This document shows positions 36,107 through 44,679 of a stretch of DNA of 64,000 nucleotides, in pieces. The DNA lies in assembly GCA_014763765.1 (NCBI GenBank), contig JACXUT010000001.1:1-64000 (forward strand), written 5' to 3'. The translations under genes and the position numbers were made by a program. Origin of the DNA: Micrococcales bacterium (GTDB taxonomy: Bacteria; Actinomycetota; Actinomycetes; Actinomycetales; Cellulomonadaceae). Under the pieces are notes generated by a model, which was not told the DNA's origin, searched no databases, and saw only the letters and a program-made list of their open reading frames with translations. Positions within the stretch are counted from its first letter, which is position 1. Every line of letters begins with the position of its first letter.

Positions 36107-36133
36107 GCACCGGGTCTCCGAGGAACCCGGTGC
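36107..36133 (+). terminator. Hairpin terminator after glutaredoxin gene
   Basis: A perfect nine-base stem (36107-36115 with 36125-36133) with a nine-base loop lies about 95 bases after the glutaredoxin stop and 60 bases before the beta-helix gene. It is a probable terminator without a T tract. Confidence 0.55.
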
Positions 36134-36194
36134 GTGTCCGTCCTGGCGACGCCCCGGTCACGGAAGTCCCCTGGACACGACGAAGGACGCACAC

Positions 36195-36776
36195 ATGCGA
36201 TCGAGGCTCCTCAGCGTCGACGCCCTCGCCGGCGCCACGACGGACAACCAGGTGCTGGACCCGCACTCGGTGCTGATCAGCAGGTTCGCCACCCTCGGTG
36301 AGGGGAACGTCTTCTACCCCGGCGTCGTGATCCAGTCCGACGAGGACTCCGTCCTCACGATCGGCTCGCAGAACGTCTTCTACCCGGGCGCATTCCTGCT
36401 GGCCGAGAGCGGTGGCCGCCTCGAGATCGGATCGCACGGCTCGTACGGGCCCGGCGGGGTGCAGCTCAAGGCCAACGCACGCGGCGCCGCGATCGTCGTC
36501 GGTGACCGCGTGCGCCTCACCAACGGCCCCGAGATCGTCGGCGAGACGTCGATCGGCGACGGCGGGCAGCTCATCGGCCCGATCCGGGCCCAGTCCGTGC
36601 AGATCGCCGGCGGCGGCGACCACACCGAGCCGGACGTCGACCGCCGGGCCGGCGTCCTCAAGGGCGTCGGCCTCGCCCGCGGCACCCGCGTGGAGGTCGG
36701 CGAGGTCGTCAACGGCCTCGGGAACTTCGCCGACGCGCGCGTGGAGCGCCAGAGCGTCTACCACCCGCGGGCGTGA
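36195..36776 (+). CDS. Left-handed beta-helix (hexapeptide repeat) protein
   Basis: The 193-residue protein has the hexapeptide-repeat pattern of left-handed beta-helices (PHSVLISRFATLGEGNVFYP, then VLTIGSQNVFYPGAFL and IVVGDRVRLTNGPEIVG), similar to gamma-carbonic-anhydrase-like and dynactin-p62-like proteins. The metal-binding histidines of carbonic anhydrases are not evident, so it may be a trimeric acyltransferase relative without a known role. AAGGA precedes the ATG. It is the last chromosomal-looking gene before the island. Confidence 0.75.
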   Translation: MRSRLLSVDALAGATTDNQVLDPHSVLISRFATLGEGNVFYPGVVIQSDEDSVLTIGSQNVFYPGAFLLAESGGRLEIGSHGSYGPGGVQLKANARGAAIVVGDRVRLTNGPEIVGETSIGDGGQLIGPIRAQSVQIAGGGDHTEPDVDRRAGVLKGVGLARGTRVEVGEVVNGLGNFADARVERQSVYHPRA

Positions 36777-36794
36777 TGCCGGGCGTCCGGCGAG

Positions 36795-36837
36795 GGCGGA
36801 CCCGAACCCCCGACCTTCTGATCCGTAGTCAGATGCT
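36795..36837 (-). pseudogene. Degraded tRNA-Arg(ACG) fragment, probable attachment-site remnant
   Basis: On the minus strand this reads as the second half of a tRNA-Arg: end of the D stem (AGCATCTGACTACGGATCAG carries both anticodon-stem sides and anticodon ACG), then AAGGT, and a T arm with GGGGGTTCG. The 5' third and a matching acceptor stem are absent, so it is not a functional tRNA. It is a near copy of the tRNA-Arg 3' fragment at 46991-47033 and marks the left edge of the island. Confidence 0.7.
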
Positions 36838-37089
36838 GGGTGTGTTCGGGCCCGCGACCGGGGACCGTGCGGGGTGAGTCGAACGCGTCCACCAGGACCT
36901 CCGTCGGCCATGTGTAGGTTCTAACCGACAACCGTCCTCCTGCTGGGGGCTCCTCGTCAACACCTGTCGCACAGCCCACGATGTGTCCGCCCCGTCACGA
37001 GGCGCTCGCCGTCGGCGACATGTTCGCGTCGCACGGCTGCGAGGCTCGAACGCAAGCCAGCGCGATGAGTTACGCCCCCTGCGTGATGA

Positions 37090-37188
37090 GCGCGCCGGTC
37101 GGACGAGTTCACCTGGCTCATCGAGCACGGGGACGCGGACGGTCGCCATGCTCGCACCCGGAGCATGCCTCCGCAGCGATGGGGCTGA
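37090..37188 (+). pseudogene. 3' fragment of an unrecognised gene
   Basis: A plus-strand frame with no start encodes SDEFTWLIEHGDADGRHART and ends at TGA 37186-37188. Its composition is protein-like, but it is cut off upstream by a stop at 37087 and overlaps the 3' end of the NACHT gene on the other strand by about 70 bases. It is probably the tail of a truncated gene. The rest of 36838-37117 holds nothing I can support. Confidence 0.35.
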
Positions 37189-40100
37189 GCGTGCGGCACC
37201 AGGTGCAGCTCCAGTGGCTGGCGGTCGGCTCGGCATCGTGGTCCTCGTCGAGGCGCACAGTCAGGTCTTCATCAACGCGCAGCTTCGCGCTGATCACACC
37301 GTCCGGATCCAGGTCATCATCGACGCTGATCGCGATCTGAGCCCCCCACCGACGACTGCTCTGCGCGCTGCTGGCCGCCACAGCGAGGAGGTCGCCGCCG
37401 AGGTCGTGGTCGGCGATGACGGCCACCGCGTACGCGATCGCCGCGGTGTGCATAGAGAGATGCGGAAGATCCCGCCCAAACAGCTCGGTGGGGTTCCAGC
37501 GGACAGGGCGCGTGTTCGCCAGCAGGTTCGCGGCTGACGCTCCCATCCAGGTGGAGCCGCTGACAAGGCACTCTACGAGCACCTCCTGATCCTGCGCGGA
37601 CAGCTCGCGTTCGCCGTGCTCCCGTTGACGTGCGTGCCCGGTGGCGGGCGTCGTCATCACCTCCCAGTCGCTCGAGCCGGACAGCGAGACGTCTCCCGTG
37701 GCTTTGTTCGTCGCCAGCACGTGCCGGGCTTGGGCGCCGATCGCGTCGGCGTCCAAGCCATTCGCGCGTGTGAGCACCGTGAGCCACTGTCCCCGCAGCG
37801 CGTCGAACTCCGCGCGGAACGCGTCCCGGAAATCTCCATAGGTCACCGTGGCGTAACCGGCGGCCTCCAGCAGGTCGCCGGCCTCGGTCAGCGACCACGT
37901 ATCCAGCGGGCCGTGAGCGCGCACCGGATCACCGACCGCGGCGAGATCCTCGACCAGAGTGACGTCATGGCGCCAGTCGAGATCGAGCCCATTCCGCCAG
38001 GGCCCCACCCACCGCGTCCAGCGCTTGTGCTGCCACTCCGCGGCCCGGGCGTCGACCGCTTCCAGCTGTTGCTGGACAACCGCAAGGCGGCGCTGCGCCT
38101 CACCGCCACGTCCGCGAGGCGCCTCCTCAGCTGCGTCGAACACCCATCGGGCAGCGCCCGGTCGCCGGTCCTCGAGCTGGCGCAGATGCGGTCCAGCGGC
38201 CATCGCGACCTCCGCGATCCCGATCTGTCGTGCGGGTGGGACGACGAAGACATGCCGACGAGAGGTCTGCTCGGTCGCGGGCGCCTGCGGCGCCGGGATC
38301 GCCATCACGCGCTCGACGGCACGCAGCACCTGCTCGTCCAGGGGCTGCCCGTCGTGCATGGCGTCCGCAAGGCCGGCGATCGCCGTCAGAATCACCTTCT
38401 CGTCCTCGGTGAGTCCTGACGCGCCGACAAGCTCGTCACGTCGGGAACGTGCTGCACCGTCCCAGGGCATCTGGCACACACGAACGAGCAGTCCGGCCGT
38501 CGTCTCGAAGCGCGACGTGCGTCCACGCAAGAGGCCCAGGACGGACGTCTGGTCTCGCGAGCTGCGTCGGGGCGGGACAACCTGGTCGGCGACGTGCCGC
38601 TCCAGGTTGGTCAGCAGCTGCAACCGCTGGCCATCAGTCAGGTCGATGGCCGCGTCGCTGGTCAACGCGAGCACCATCGCTGTCGCGGCCGGCGACCCTG
38701 TCGCGCCGAGATCGAGCAGCGCGTCCAACACGGGCGGGTGGAGGTCGGCGGCTAGACCGATCGCGTCGTCGGCGTCCGTGTACTGGACCACTTCGGCCAG
38801 CCAGTCCCGGAGTTCGCTCGGGGCGCTAGCAGCCCACATCGCCAGCGCGACGTCGACGAACACCCGGCTCCTGCTGCCCAACACGCCGTCGCCGCCTACG
38901 ACGAACACGGCGACGCGCTCATCCCAGAACCGGAGCACGTGCGTCGCCAGCTCCGTCGCCGGTGCGGTCGCGAGCGACCAGCGGGGCCCAGCCAACAGCC
39001 GCCGGAGGGCGTCGAGGGCGTCCTGCTTCGACGGCGCGGTGGATGCGTCCAGCAGCCGGCCCAGCTCCATGAAGCCGTCAAGGAGCATCGCCTGGGTCAC
39101 CTCGGGTGCCCAGGGCCGTGCGCTGTCTGCCGTGTGCCGCTCGCTCTCCCACCGCTCCACCGAGCGGGTTACCGCCTGGTGCAGCACGCGCGCACGGCCG
39201 GAGGGCAGGGCATGCTCGGGGGTGTCGGCGCAGATCAGTGCCACCAACGTCGCCAACAACGGCACCGCCATGAGATCCCGGTGCTCCTCGCGGGCACGCG
39301 TGATCCACTTCCGCCGCGACCGCAACCAACCCTCTCGTTCGTCGTCCTCTGCTCGCAGGTCGGCGCAGGCCACGAGGATGGCGTCCGTCGTGTCCCGGAG
39401 CCCGGTGGGCTCGCGCAGCTCGACGCGTGCCAGCCCGAGACGACCGGCTGCCGGTTCGGCGCTGGGACGAGTCGAGATCACCAAGCCGATGCGTGCGTTC
39501 GCTGACGCCGCGACCTGCTGCAGCTGCTGTGCGACCCACGAGGCGCGGGCGCCGCACTCGTCGAGGCCGTCGCAGATCAGGATCACGTTGTCGCGGTCGA
39601 CCTGCTCGCGCAGGTAGGTGCGCAGTGCCGGACGGTGCGCCTCGCTGACGAACTCGTGCGCGCTCACCTCGATGAGGTCGTCCAGCTCCAAGCCGCGCGA
39701 AAAGTAGGTGAGCGTCTTGAGCAGCGGGACCACGACCGGCACCGGAGCGTTCGGCTCCTGCATGCACGCCGCGGCGAGCTCACGCACCGCAATAGACTTA
39801 CCTGCGCCGGGCGGGCCGACCAGCAGGAGCCGCCGCCACCGCCGCACTCGGGCGAGAAGCGTGCCACCGCTCGAGTCTCGCTCCTCGCGGGAGCCCACCC
39901 GGATCTGGTTCAGCAGTCCGTCGACATGGACCGGCGGTAGGTCGTCGGCGAGCAGGGACAGGTCGATCATCCCGCTCTGACGGGTGAGCGTATCCCTGTA
40001 CGCCTCGACCGCCTGACGTCGAGCGGCCGCCCGCCGCCCGGGGAAGCCGCTGGGGTCCGGTGCGACCTGGAGCCCTCCGGCCGCCAGGGTCGCCTCCCAC

Positions 40101-40738
40101 TCTGCGATCGTCGAGCCGTCCCCGTCGCCGGCCTGGCGTGCCAACTCGTGCCCGAGCACGCTCACCACGGCGTCGCCGTGACCGCCCTCGACGATGTTCG
40201 AGGCCATCTCAGCCAAGTAGGACGTCCCGAGATCGCTGTCGGTGACGTGAGACACGTGCATCAACCGAGCCCGGGAGAGCACCTGCTCCCGCAAGTCATC
40301 GGGCAGGTGCTTCATCACCGCGGCGATCGCCGCGGTGTCCTTGGGCCGAACGGCCTGGCTGACGTCTCCGCGCCGGCGCTTCAAGGCGCCCTCAAGGTCC
40401 TTGACCACCCCGGCGAGCTCCTCGGCGGCAAGCACCAGCAGGTCATCCGAACTGGCGGAAAGCACCTGCGCTACCCACCCGGCCACTGTGTTCTTGAGAT
40501 GAGTGTTGTCTCCTACGCTCCGCTTGGCCGAGACGTAGGCGTAGCGGCCGTCGGAGAACGTCACCTTGATGTCGTCGGTCGGGTCGTCGGTCTCGAAGTC
40601 CAGTCGCACTGGCACGGTGCCCGCCGGCAGGTCGAGACCCGGCACCGACCGACCACGCAGCCCGTGCATCGCAAGGTAGACCGCGACGTGAGTGCGGAAC
40701 ACCCCCCCAGCAGCATCCGCCCTACCCGCCGTGCTCAT
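37118..40738 (-). CDS. NACHT NTPase with N-terminal nuclease-like domain (NLR-type defence protein)
   Basis: The 1206-residue protein has three visible parts. Residues 1-100 show a PD-(D/E)xK-like pattern of the Cap4/DUF4297 or Mrr type: Glu49, Asp55-Asp56, a strand, then SAK with Lys72. Residues about 300-460 form a STAND/NACHT NTPase: Walker A VGPPGAGKS (307-315), Walker B VILICDGLDEC (385-395, the NACHT-type DGLDE) and VISTRP as sensor. A long helical region (about 460-1170) would sense the trigger. The C-terminus ends in a zinc-ribbon CTWC and CSGC. Known NACHT and Avs proteins recognise phage proteins, oligomerise and activate an effector nuclease, and this layout fits that scheme. It is a single-gene unit inside the tRNA-bounded island. 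Confidence 0.8.
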   Translation of the reverse strand: MSTAGRADAAGGVFRTHVAVYLAMHGLRGRSVPGLDLPAGTVPVRLDFETDDPTDDIKVTFSDGRYAYVSAKRSVGDNTHLKNTVAGWVAQVLSASSDDLLVLAAEELAGVVKDLEGALKRRRGDVSQAVRPKDTAAIAAVMKHLPDDLREQVLSRARLMHVSHVTDSDLGTSYLAEMASNIVEGGHGDAVVSVLGHELARQAGDGDGSTIAEWEATLAAGGLQVAPDPSGFPGRRAAARRQAVEAYRDTLTRQSGMIDLSLLADDLPPVHVDGLLNQIRVGSREERDSSGGTLLARVRRWRRLLLVGPPGAGKSIAVRELAAACMQEPNAPVPVVVPLLKTLTYFSRGLELDDLIEVSAHEFVSEAHRPALRTYLREQVDRDNVILICDGLDECGARASWVAQQLQQVAASANARIGLVISTRPSAEPAAGRLGLARVELREPTGLRDTTDAILVACADLRAEDDEREGWLRSRRKWITRAREEHRDLMAVPLLATLVALICADTPEHALPSGRARVLHQAVTRSVERWESERHTADSARPWAPEVTQAMLLDGFMELGRLLDASTAPSKQDALDALRRLLAGPRWSLATAPATELATHVLRFWDERVAVFVVGGDGVLGSRSRVFVDVALAMWAASAPSELRDWLAEVVQYTDADDAIGLAADLHPPVLDALLDLGATGSPAATAMVLALTSDAAIDLTDGQRLQLLTNLERHVADQVVPPRRSSRDQTSVLGLLRGRTSRFETTAGLLVRVCQMPWDGAARSRRDELVGASGLTEDEKVILTAIAGLADAMHDGQPLDEQVLRAVERVMAIPAPQAPATEQTSRRHVFVVPPARQIGIAEVAMAAGPHLRQLEDRRPGAARWVFDAAEEAPRGRGGEAQRRLAVVQQQLEAVDARAAEWQHKRWTRWVGPWRNGLDLDWRHDVTLVEDLAAVGDPVRAHGPLDTWSLTEAGDLLEAAGYATVTYGDFRDAFRAEFDALRGQWLTVLTRANGLDADAIGAQARHVLATNKATGDVSLSGSSDWEVMTTPATGHARQREHGERELSAQDQEVLVECLVSGSTWMGASAANLLANTRPVRWNPTELFGRDLPHLSMHTAAIAYAVAVIADHDLGGDLLAVAASSAQSSRRWGAQIAISVDDDLDPDGVISAKLRVDEDLTVRLDEDHDAEPTASHWSCTWCRTLSPIAAEACSGCEHGDRPRPRAR

Positions 40739-40852
40739 CGCCCCGCCGTCCCGCCCCTGCGCATCCAACGCGCTTCGGGCATCCGCCACATGATGCCGCC
40801 ATCCCCGCAAGCCTGTCCGCACCCACAAGCGACGACCTCCTCCGCCACCGCT

Positions 40853-41119
40853 TCAGACGCGGTCGGAACGGTGCGATCGTGAGCCGCCGGCAAGTGCCTC
40901 CACGTCCACGTCCGCGCCCTCAACGGGGACGTCGACGCGTTCCGGACTGCACGTGCCGAGCGGTTCCACGCTGGGGGTCGCGCGCAAAGCTTTCTGGCGG
41001 GTCTGGTGCCGCTGCACCATGCGCACCTTCTTGTCGCCCGTCCGGATGAGGACCGTCGGCGAACGGTACCGGTGGTCCAGCGCCTGCATCGCGAGCTCAG
41101 CCGCTAGGGTGAACGGCAC
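40853..41119 (-). CDS. Small hypothetical protein
   Basis: An 88-residue frame from GTG 41117-41119 shows strong third-position GC and a plausible composition: VPFTLAAELAMQALDHRYRS, then TVLIRTGDKKVRMVQRH and an acidic tail. No family was recognised. The start is uncertain because the frame continues open upstream without a better start codon. It lies between the NACHT gene (same strand, downstream) and the 402-residue protein gene. It could be a remnant rather than a whole gene. Confidence 0.4.
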   Translation of the reverse strand: MPFTLAAELAMQALDHRYRSPTVLIRTGDKKVRMVQRHQTRQKALRATPSVEPLGTCSPERVDVPVEGADVDVEALAGGSRSHRSDRV

Positions 41120-41134
41120 CGACTCGTCGGCACC

Positions 41135-41254
41135 GTGTTCGGCGTCGCCTCGGCCGCGGGGAGCCGAGCCCTCGACGTGGCCCGCAAGGTCGTGAGCGAC
41201 GAGGACGCAGTGGACTGGCTCGATGCGGCCGTCACACCGGCTTCGGCATCGTAG
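41135..41254 (+). pseudogene. Short gene fragment
   Basis: A plus-strand frame of about 39 codons from GTG 41135 (FGVASAAGSRALDVARKVVS, then an acidic DEDAVDWLDAAV stretch) to TAG 41252-41254 has coding-like codon use but no upstream part, because a stop lies at 41105. It is probably the C-terminus of a lost gene. Together with the small minus-strand frame it accounts for what is visible in 40739-41339; the rest shows nothing. Confidence 0.3.
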
Positions 41255-41339
41255 GACGCCCGCGCCCGTCCGGGCCCGACTCGATGCAGGCACGCTGCGG
41301 AGCCTCAAGAACGCAAGCGACGGCGAACGACGGCGGTGA

Positions 41340-42548
41340 TCAGGCTGCGGGTCGGCCGCGCCTGGTGGACCGACGCCGCTGGAGCGCGACCGTATGCATC
41401 GCCGTGATCGCCCCGGAGTCCAAGCGCCCCAGCTTGGGGTCACCGAGACGGTCGAGGTAGTCGTTCAGGCTTGCTGTGACGACGAGCGCACGTCCCGTGT
41501 CGACGGCGAGCTGCTCCCAGCGCCACGACTCGTGCGCGGCGCTCGCCATCCGGTTGATGTTCGCCGCGCGGGCCGCGATCGAGTGGCGCCTCCCGTCGCG
41601 GGTGAGGTCGCGCGCACCGTTCGGGCAGCAAGCCGCATCCAGGCAGGTGATCTGCGCGGCGAGGTCGGGGCGTCGGCTGACCGCGGCGAGCTGTGCACGA
41701 GTCATGCTGCGGTGCAGCGCACCGATGTAGGTCGGGTGCGGCGTCCCTCCGGGCGTCGGCTGCCCGCGCAGCTCGTTCTTGGCTGTCTGGAGGTCGCACC
41801 GGTCTCGCCAGCCGATCCCGGTCTCGACTCCTGACGCTCCCGCCAAGATCGCGGCTTCGCCGAGCGCACCCTGCCGCCAGACGATCACGGGGAAGTGGTT
41901 CGCGAGACGCTGGACGACACGCAGCATGTCCACCAGCCGCGCGGCGGGGTCGGCACCACGATCCATCTTCGAGCTCGCGAGTGCGACCTCGTCCGGCTCC
42001 AGCGCCCCGAGCGCCCCGAGCAGCGGGCTGAGTGCTGCAGGCCAGTTCCGACGAGCGTGCAACCGCCATCCGAGCGACAAAACGGCGACGACCGGCAAGT
42101 GCAGCCCGTGCGCGTCGAGATAGTCCCGCGTGGCGTGCCACAGGGTCAGCTGCGCCTGCACCCATCCGTCGCCAGCCCCCTCGACGTGGACGTACGGGGC
42201 GATGATGTGCGTGGCGCCGTGACCGAGCTGGAACTCGATGGCGCGCTCGACCAGCACGCGCGCAACTCGGAGATCGCTCACCTCCGTGGCGAGCATCGGG
42301 CGAACCTGCGCGAACGGGAGCCTCGCCCACGACCTCAGAGGGTGCACCGCTCCCTGCCAGAGATAGGTCTGCGGGTCGACGAGGAAGCCTCGCCCAGCGC
42401 GCCCCGCACTTCTTGCGAGCTCTGGTGTGTGCGCGGCGACGTGCGCATCCACGACGAGACGGTCCGGACGGACGGCGCGCACATCGGACATGACTGACTC
42501 GATCAGCGCCGCATCAGGCGTCCCAGCGCGGATCAGCAACTGTGCCAT
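41340..42548 (-). CDS. Unrecognised 402-residue protein, possible TIM barrel
   Basis: I do not recognise this family. The protein shows evenly spaced hydrophobic strand ends followed by polar loops, as in a (beta/alpha)8 barrel: RLVVDAHVAAHTPE, GFLVDPQTYLWQ, THIIAPYVHVEGAG, LPVVAVLSLGWRL, EVALASSKMDRG, PVIVWRQGALGEA and SGVETGIGWRDRC. Near residue 310 a cysteine cluster (CLDAACCPNG) could bind zinc. The layout is faintly reminiscent of tRNA-guanine transglycosylase-type barrels, but that is speculation. It is divergent from the Xre/RES pair, with a shared promoter region. Confidence 0.6.
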   Translation of the reverse strand: MAQLLIRAGTPDAALIESVMSDVRAVRPDRLVVDAHVAAHTPELARSAGRAGRGFLVDPQTYLWQGAVHPLRSWARLPFAQVRPMLATEVSDLRVARVLVERAIEFQLGHGATHIIAPYVHVEGAGDGWVQAQLTLWHATRDYLDAHGLHLPVVAVLSLGWRLHARRNWPAALSPLLGALGALEPDEVALASSKMDRGADPAARLVDMLRVVQRLANHFPVIVWRQGALGEAAILAGASGVETGIGWRDRCDLQTAKNELRGQPTPGGTPHPTYIGALHRSMTRAQLAAVSRRPDLAAQITCLDAACCPNGARDLTRDGRRHSIAARAANINRMASAAHESWRWEQLAVDTGRALVVTASLNDYLDRLGDPKLGRLDSGAITAMHTVALQRRRSTRRGRPAA

Positions 42549-42605
42549 TGCTCCTCCAACGAGAAGTTCCCACCGCAGACGCTACGCGAGGCGCAATCTA
42601 ACACG

Positions 42606-42649
42606 CAAGTGATCCGCCACTTGACACGCAGATTCGGGAGCAGCACGAT
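42606..42649 (+). promoter_or_regulatory. Promoter with operator for the Xre/RES pair
   Basis: An inverted repeat CAAGTG (42606-42611) and CACTTG (42618-42623) with a six-base spacer overlaps a perfect -35 TTGACA at 42621-42626; CACGAT at 42644-42649 is a -10 with 17-base spacing. Binding of the Xre antitoxin to the inverted repeat would block the -35, which is the usual autoregulation of such pairs. Confidence 0.6.
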
Positions 42650-42693
42650 CGTGACATGTCGCCCGTCCGCCTGAGCCCTGTTGAGGCCACCCC

Positions 42694-43059
42694 ATGAACG
42701 ACGCACGTACGCACGACCAGGCGCGGACCAGGTCGAACGTCTCCTTCATGCGCCTCGTCGACGACGTCGTCCCGGCTATCAGCCAGAGCGAGCTCGCTGT
42801 GGCCGTCGGCGCGAGTGAGCGCACCGTCCAGAACTGGTCCAGCGGACGTACCCGACCTCGCGGTGACGCCGTGGACCGCGTGCTTGATGTCGTGCACCTG
42901 GTCACCGAGCTGCGCGAGGTCTACACCGACGAGGGCATCCAGATCTGGCTGCGTTCCCGAAACCGGAATCTCGGGGGCAGACGCCCGCTCGACATGCTGC
43001 GAGACGGAGACATCGAGAGCGTTCTCGACGAGGTGCAACGCGTCGTCGGGGAGATCTGA
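42694..43059 (+). CDS. Xre/MbcA-type antitoxin
   Basis: The 121-residue protein has an N-terminal HTH (ISQSELAVAVGASERTVQNW) and a C-terminal DUF2384-type toxin-binding domain (GIQIWLRSRNRNLGGRRPLD followed by DIESVLDEVQRVV). This is the standard antitoxin of RES-domain toxins (MbcA/ParS/Xre). GAGG lies seven bases before the ATG. The RES toxin gene starts two bases after the stop. Confidence 0.9.
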   Translation: MNDARTHDQARTRSNVSFMRLVDDVVPAISQSELAVAVGASERTVQNWSSGRTRPRGDAVDRVLDVVHLVTELREVYTDEGIQIWLRSRNRNLGGRRPLDMLRDGDIESVLDEVQRVVGEI

Positions 43060-43060
43060 C

Positions 43061-43666
43061 ATGAGCCCGGACGCAGCGCTCATCGCCGCACTGCCGATCA
43101 CCACCGTGACCGGCCAGTGGCAGCGGCACGTTCCGACGAGTCGCGTTGCACGGGCGCTGCAGGCAATCCCGGCAGACGGTCGCTGGGGCAGCCGCACCGG
43201 GTTCCCCGTTCTCTACCTAGGACAACCGCGCGACTCGGTCGTCGTCGAGGCCTACCGCCGGCTGATCGACCCGGTCGAAGAACCTGACCGCGAGAGCCTG
43301 CTGGCGCAGCTAGCGCCACGCACGCTCGTCACGTGCGACATCGACGTGACCAACATCCTCGACCTGCGCACTCCGGGAGCGCGTGCGAGCGCCGGGCTGA
43401 CCATCACCGAGCTTCAGTCTGCGACAGACGACATGGCCGCGTACGAGCAGTGCCGTGCCGTGGCCAACGTCGCTCACCAGCTCGGACGACACGGTCTGAT
43501 CAGCCCGGCGGCCACCGGGCTCGGCTTCACGCTCGCCCTGTTCACCGATGTCCTCCCCGAGGCTCAGCGCCCGCGGATCCTGGAGGACCAGCAGGAGTCG
43601 TGGCCAACCCTTCCTCCCGACCCCCGAAACCACCCGCAGGGTACGCGCCTGCGCGCCGTGGACTGA
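43061..43666 (+). CDS. RES-domain toxin (MbcT/ParT-like)
   Basis: The 201-residue protein fits the RES family: an N-terminal arginine (GQWQRHV), a GRWGSRTGFPVLYLGQ block with the name-giving Arg, and a downstream Glu-bearing helix. Such toxins degrade NAD+ or ADP-ribosylate a target and can act in abortive infection. It is directly downstream of its Xre antitoxin. Family membership is firm; the precise reaction is inferred. Confidence 0.88.
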   Translation: MSPDAALIAALPITTVTGQWQRHVPTSRVARALQAIPADGRWGSRTGFPVLYLGQPRDSVVVEAYRRLIDPVEEPDRESLLAQLAPRTLVTCDIDVTNILDLRTPGARASAGLTITELQSATDDMAAYEQCRAVANVAHQLGRHGLISPAATGLGFTLALFTDVLPEAQRPRILEDQQESWPTLPPDPRNHPQGTRLRAVD

Positions 43667-43752
43667 GACCTCGCTCCGCTCGATCCCCTCATCGCCGAGG
43701 CGGAGTGTCCAGTAGCTCCCCGTCGGCTTCCCACCACGACGGCCGCACGACG

Positions 43753-44592
43753 TCACGCGGTCGCCCCGAACACCACCCACTGACCCGGCACAGGGACGGT
43801 CTCGACGCCGCTCACCGCAGCGCGCACGCGCATCCCGGTGTCGCCCGTGAGGATGGCGAGCGGGAGCCCGGTCAGATCACGCAAGGCGCGCGCTTGGTCG
43901 ATGACTTCGCTGTCAGCATCCGGCAGCCGGACGTGCCCAGCACGCTCGACATGAAGACCGTAGGTAACCACGTCGAGCGGCTCCGCCCGCTCGAGCGGTA
44001 GTAAGCGCTCCTCGAGCGCCTTCAGCGTGGCCCGGGCCCGGGTCCGCACGGACTCCTTGCTGTCCGCGTCGACCTTGTCCGAGCGTCGCTTCGCCCTGTC
44101 GAGCTCGTCAAGCACGATCAGCGGCACCACTACCCGTGTCTGCCGGTGAGCGGCGACGAGCACCGGCCGCCAGTCGAGCTCGTCGAACCGCGCGTTCACA
44201 TGCAGGTAGACGTTGGTGTCTGGCACAAGGATTCGGTCGACCCCGACATAGTCGCCGAGCTCCTTCACGAGCACGTTCCGCGCAGCATCGATCAGCCTGG
44301 CCTGCTGCTCGATCTCCGTGTTGACGATGCCGGCGAGCGAGCGGCCCTTGGTCGCCGGATCGAGCGCATGCAACGCCCAGTGCCGACGGGTCGTGACGAG
44401 CTCGTCCAGGGCCCCGCGTGACACCGCGGGCGCCAGCATACGGACCTGGTCAGAGGCCCAGGACAGATACGCGTTGAACAGCCCGACCGCGTCATACGCC
44501 GCTCCTTGCACATTGCGCAGCGTGCGCGCCGCGTCCTCAAGGAGTTCGATCAGGCGGTGTCCGGACGTACCGGGCATGGGGCGAACGTCCAC
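43753..44592 (-). CDS. PIN-domain protein
   Basis: The 279-residue protein has a helical N-terminal half (about 120 residues) and a C-terminal PIN nuclease domain with acidic residues in VPDTNVYLH, VLDELDRAK, PDADSEVID and TGDTGM. PIN domains are metal-dependent RNases, frequently toxins. It is longer than VapC toxins (about 130 residues), so the N-domain may regulate it. The start is ATG 44592, or 44577. An HTH gene lies upstream on the same strand, 87 bases away. Confidence 0.8.
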   Translation of the reverse strand: MDVRPMPGTSGHRLIELLEDAARTLRNVQGAAYDAVGLFNAYLSWASDQVRMLAPAVSRGALDELVTTRRHWALHALDPATKGRSLAGIVNTEIEQQARLIDAARNVLVKELGDYVGVDRILVPDTNVYLHVNARFDELDWRPVLVAAHRQTRVVVPLIVLDELDRAKRRSDKVDADSKESVRTRARATLKALEERLLPLERAEPLDVVTYGLHVERAGHVRLPDADSEVIDQARALRDLTGLPLAILTGDTGMRVRAAVSGVETVPVPGQWVVFGATA

Positions 44593-44679
44593 ATCGGCAT
44601 ACTCGCATCAGACCGCTCCGTGCGGAGCCGATCCGCTCGAGCAGATCCCGCATCGCGCCGAGCCTTTGCTCGCGCGACG

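Noticed and set aside
36795..36837. Functional tRNA-Arg(ACG) gene
   Set aside because: The acceptor stem and most of the D arm do not pair or are absent; only the anticodon and T arm segments remain.
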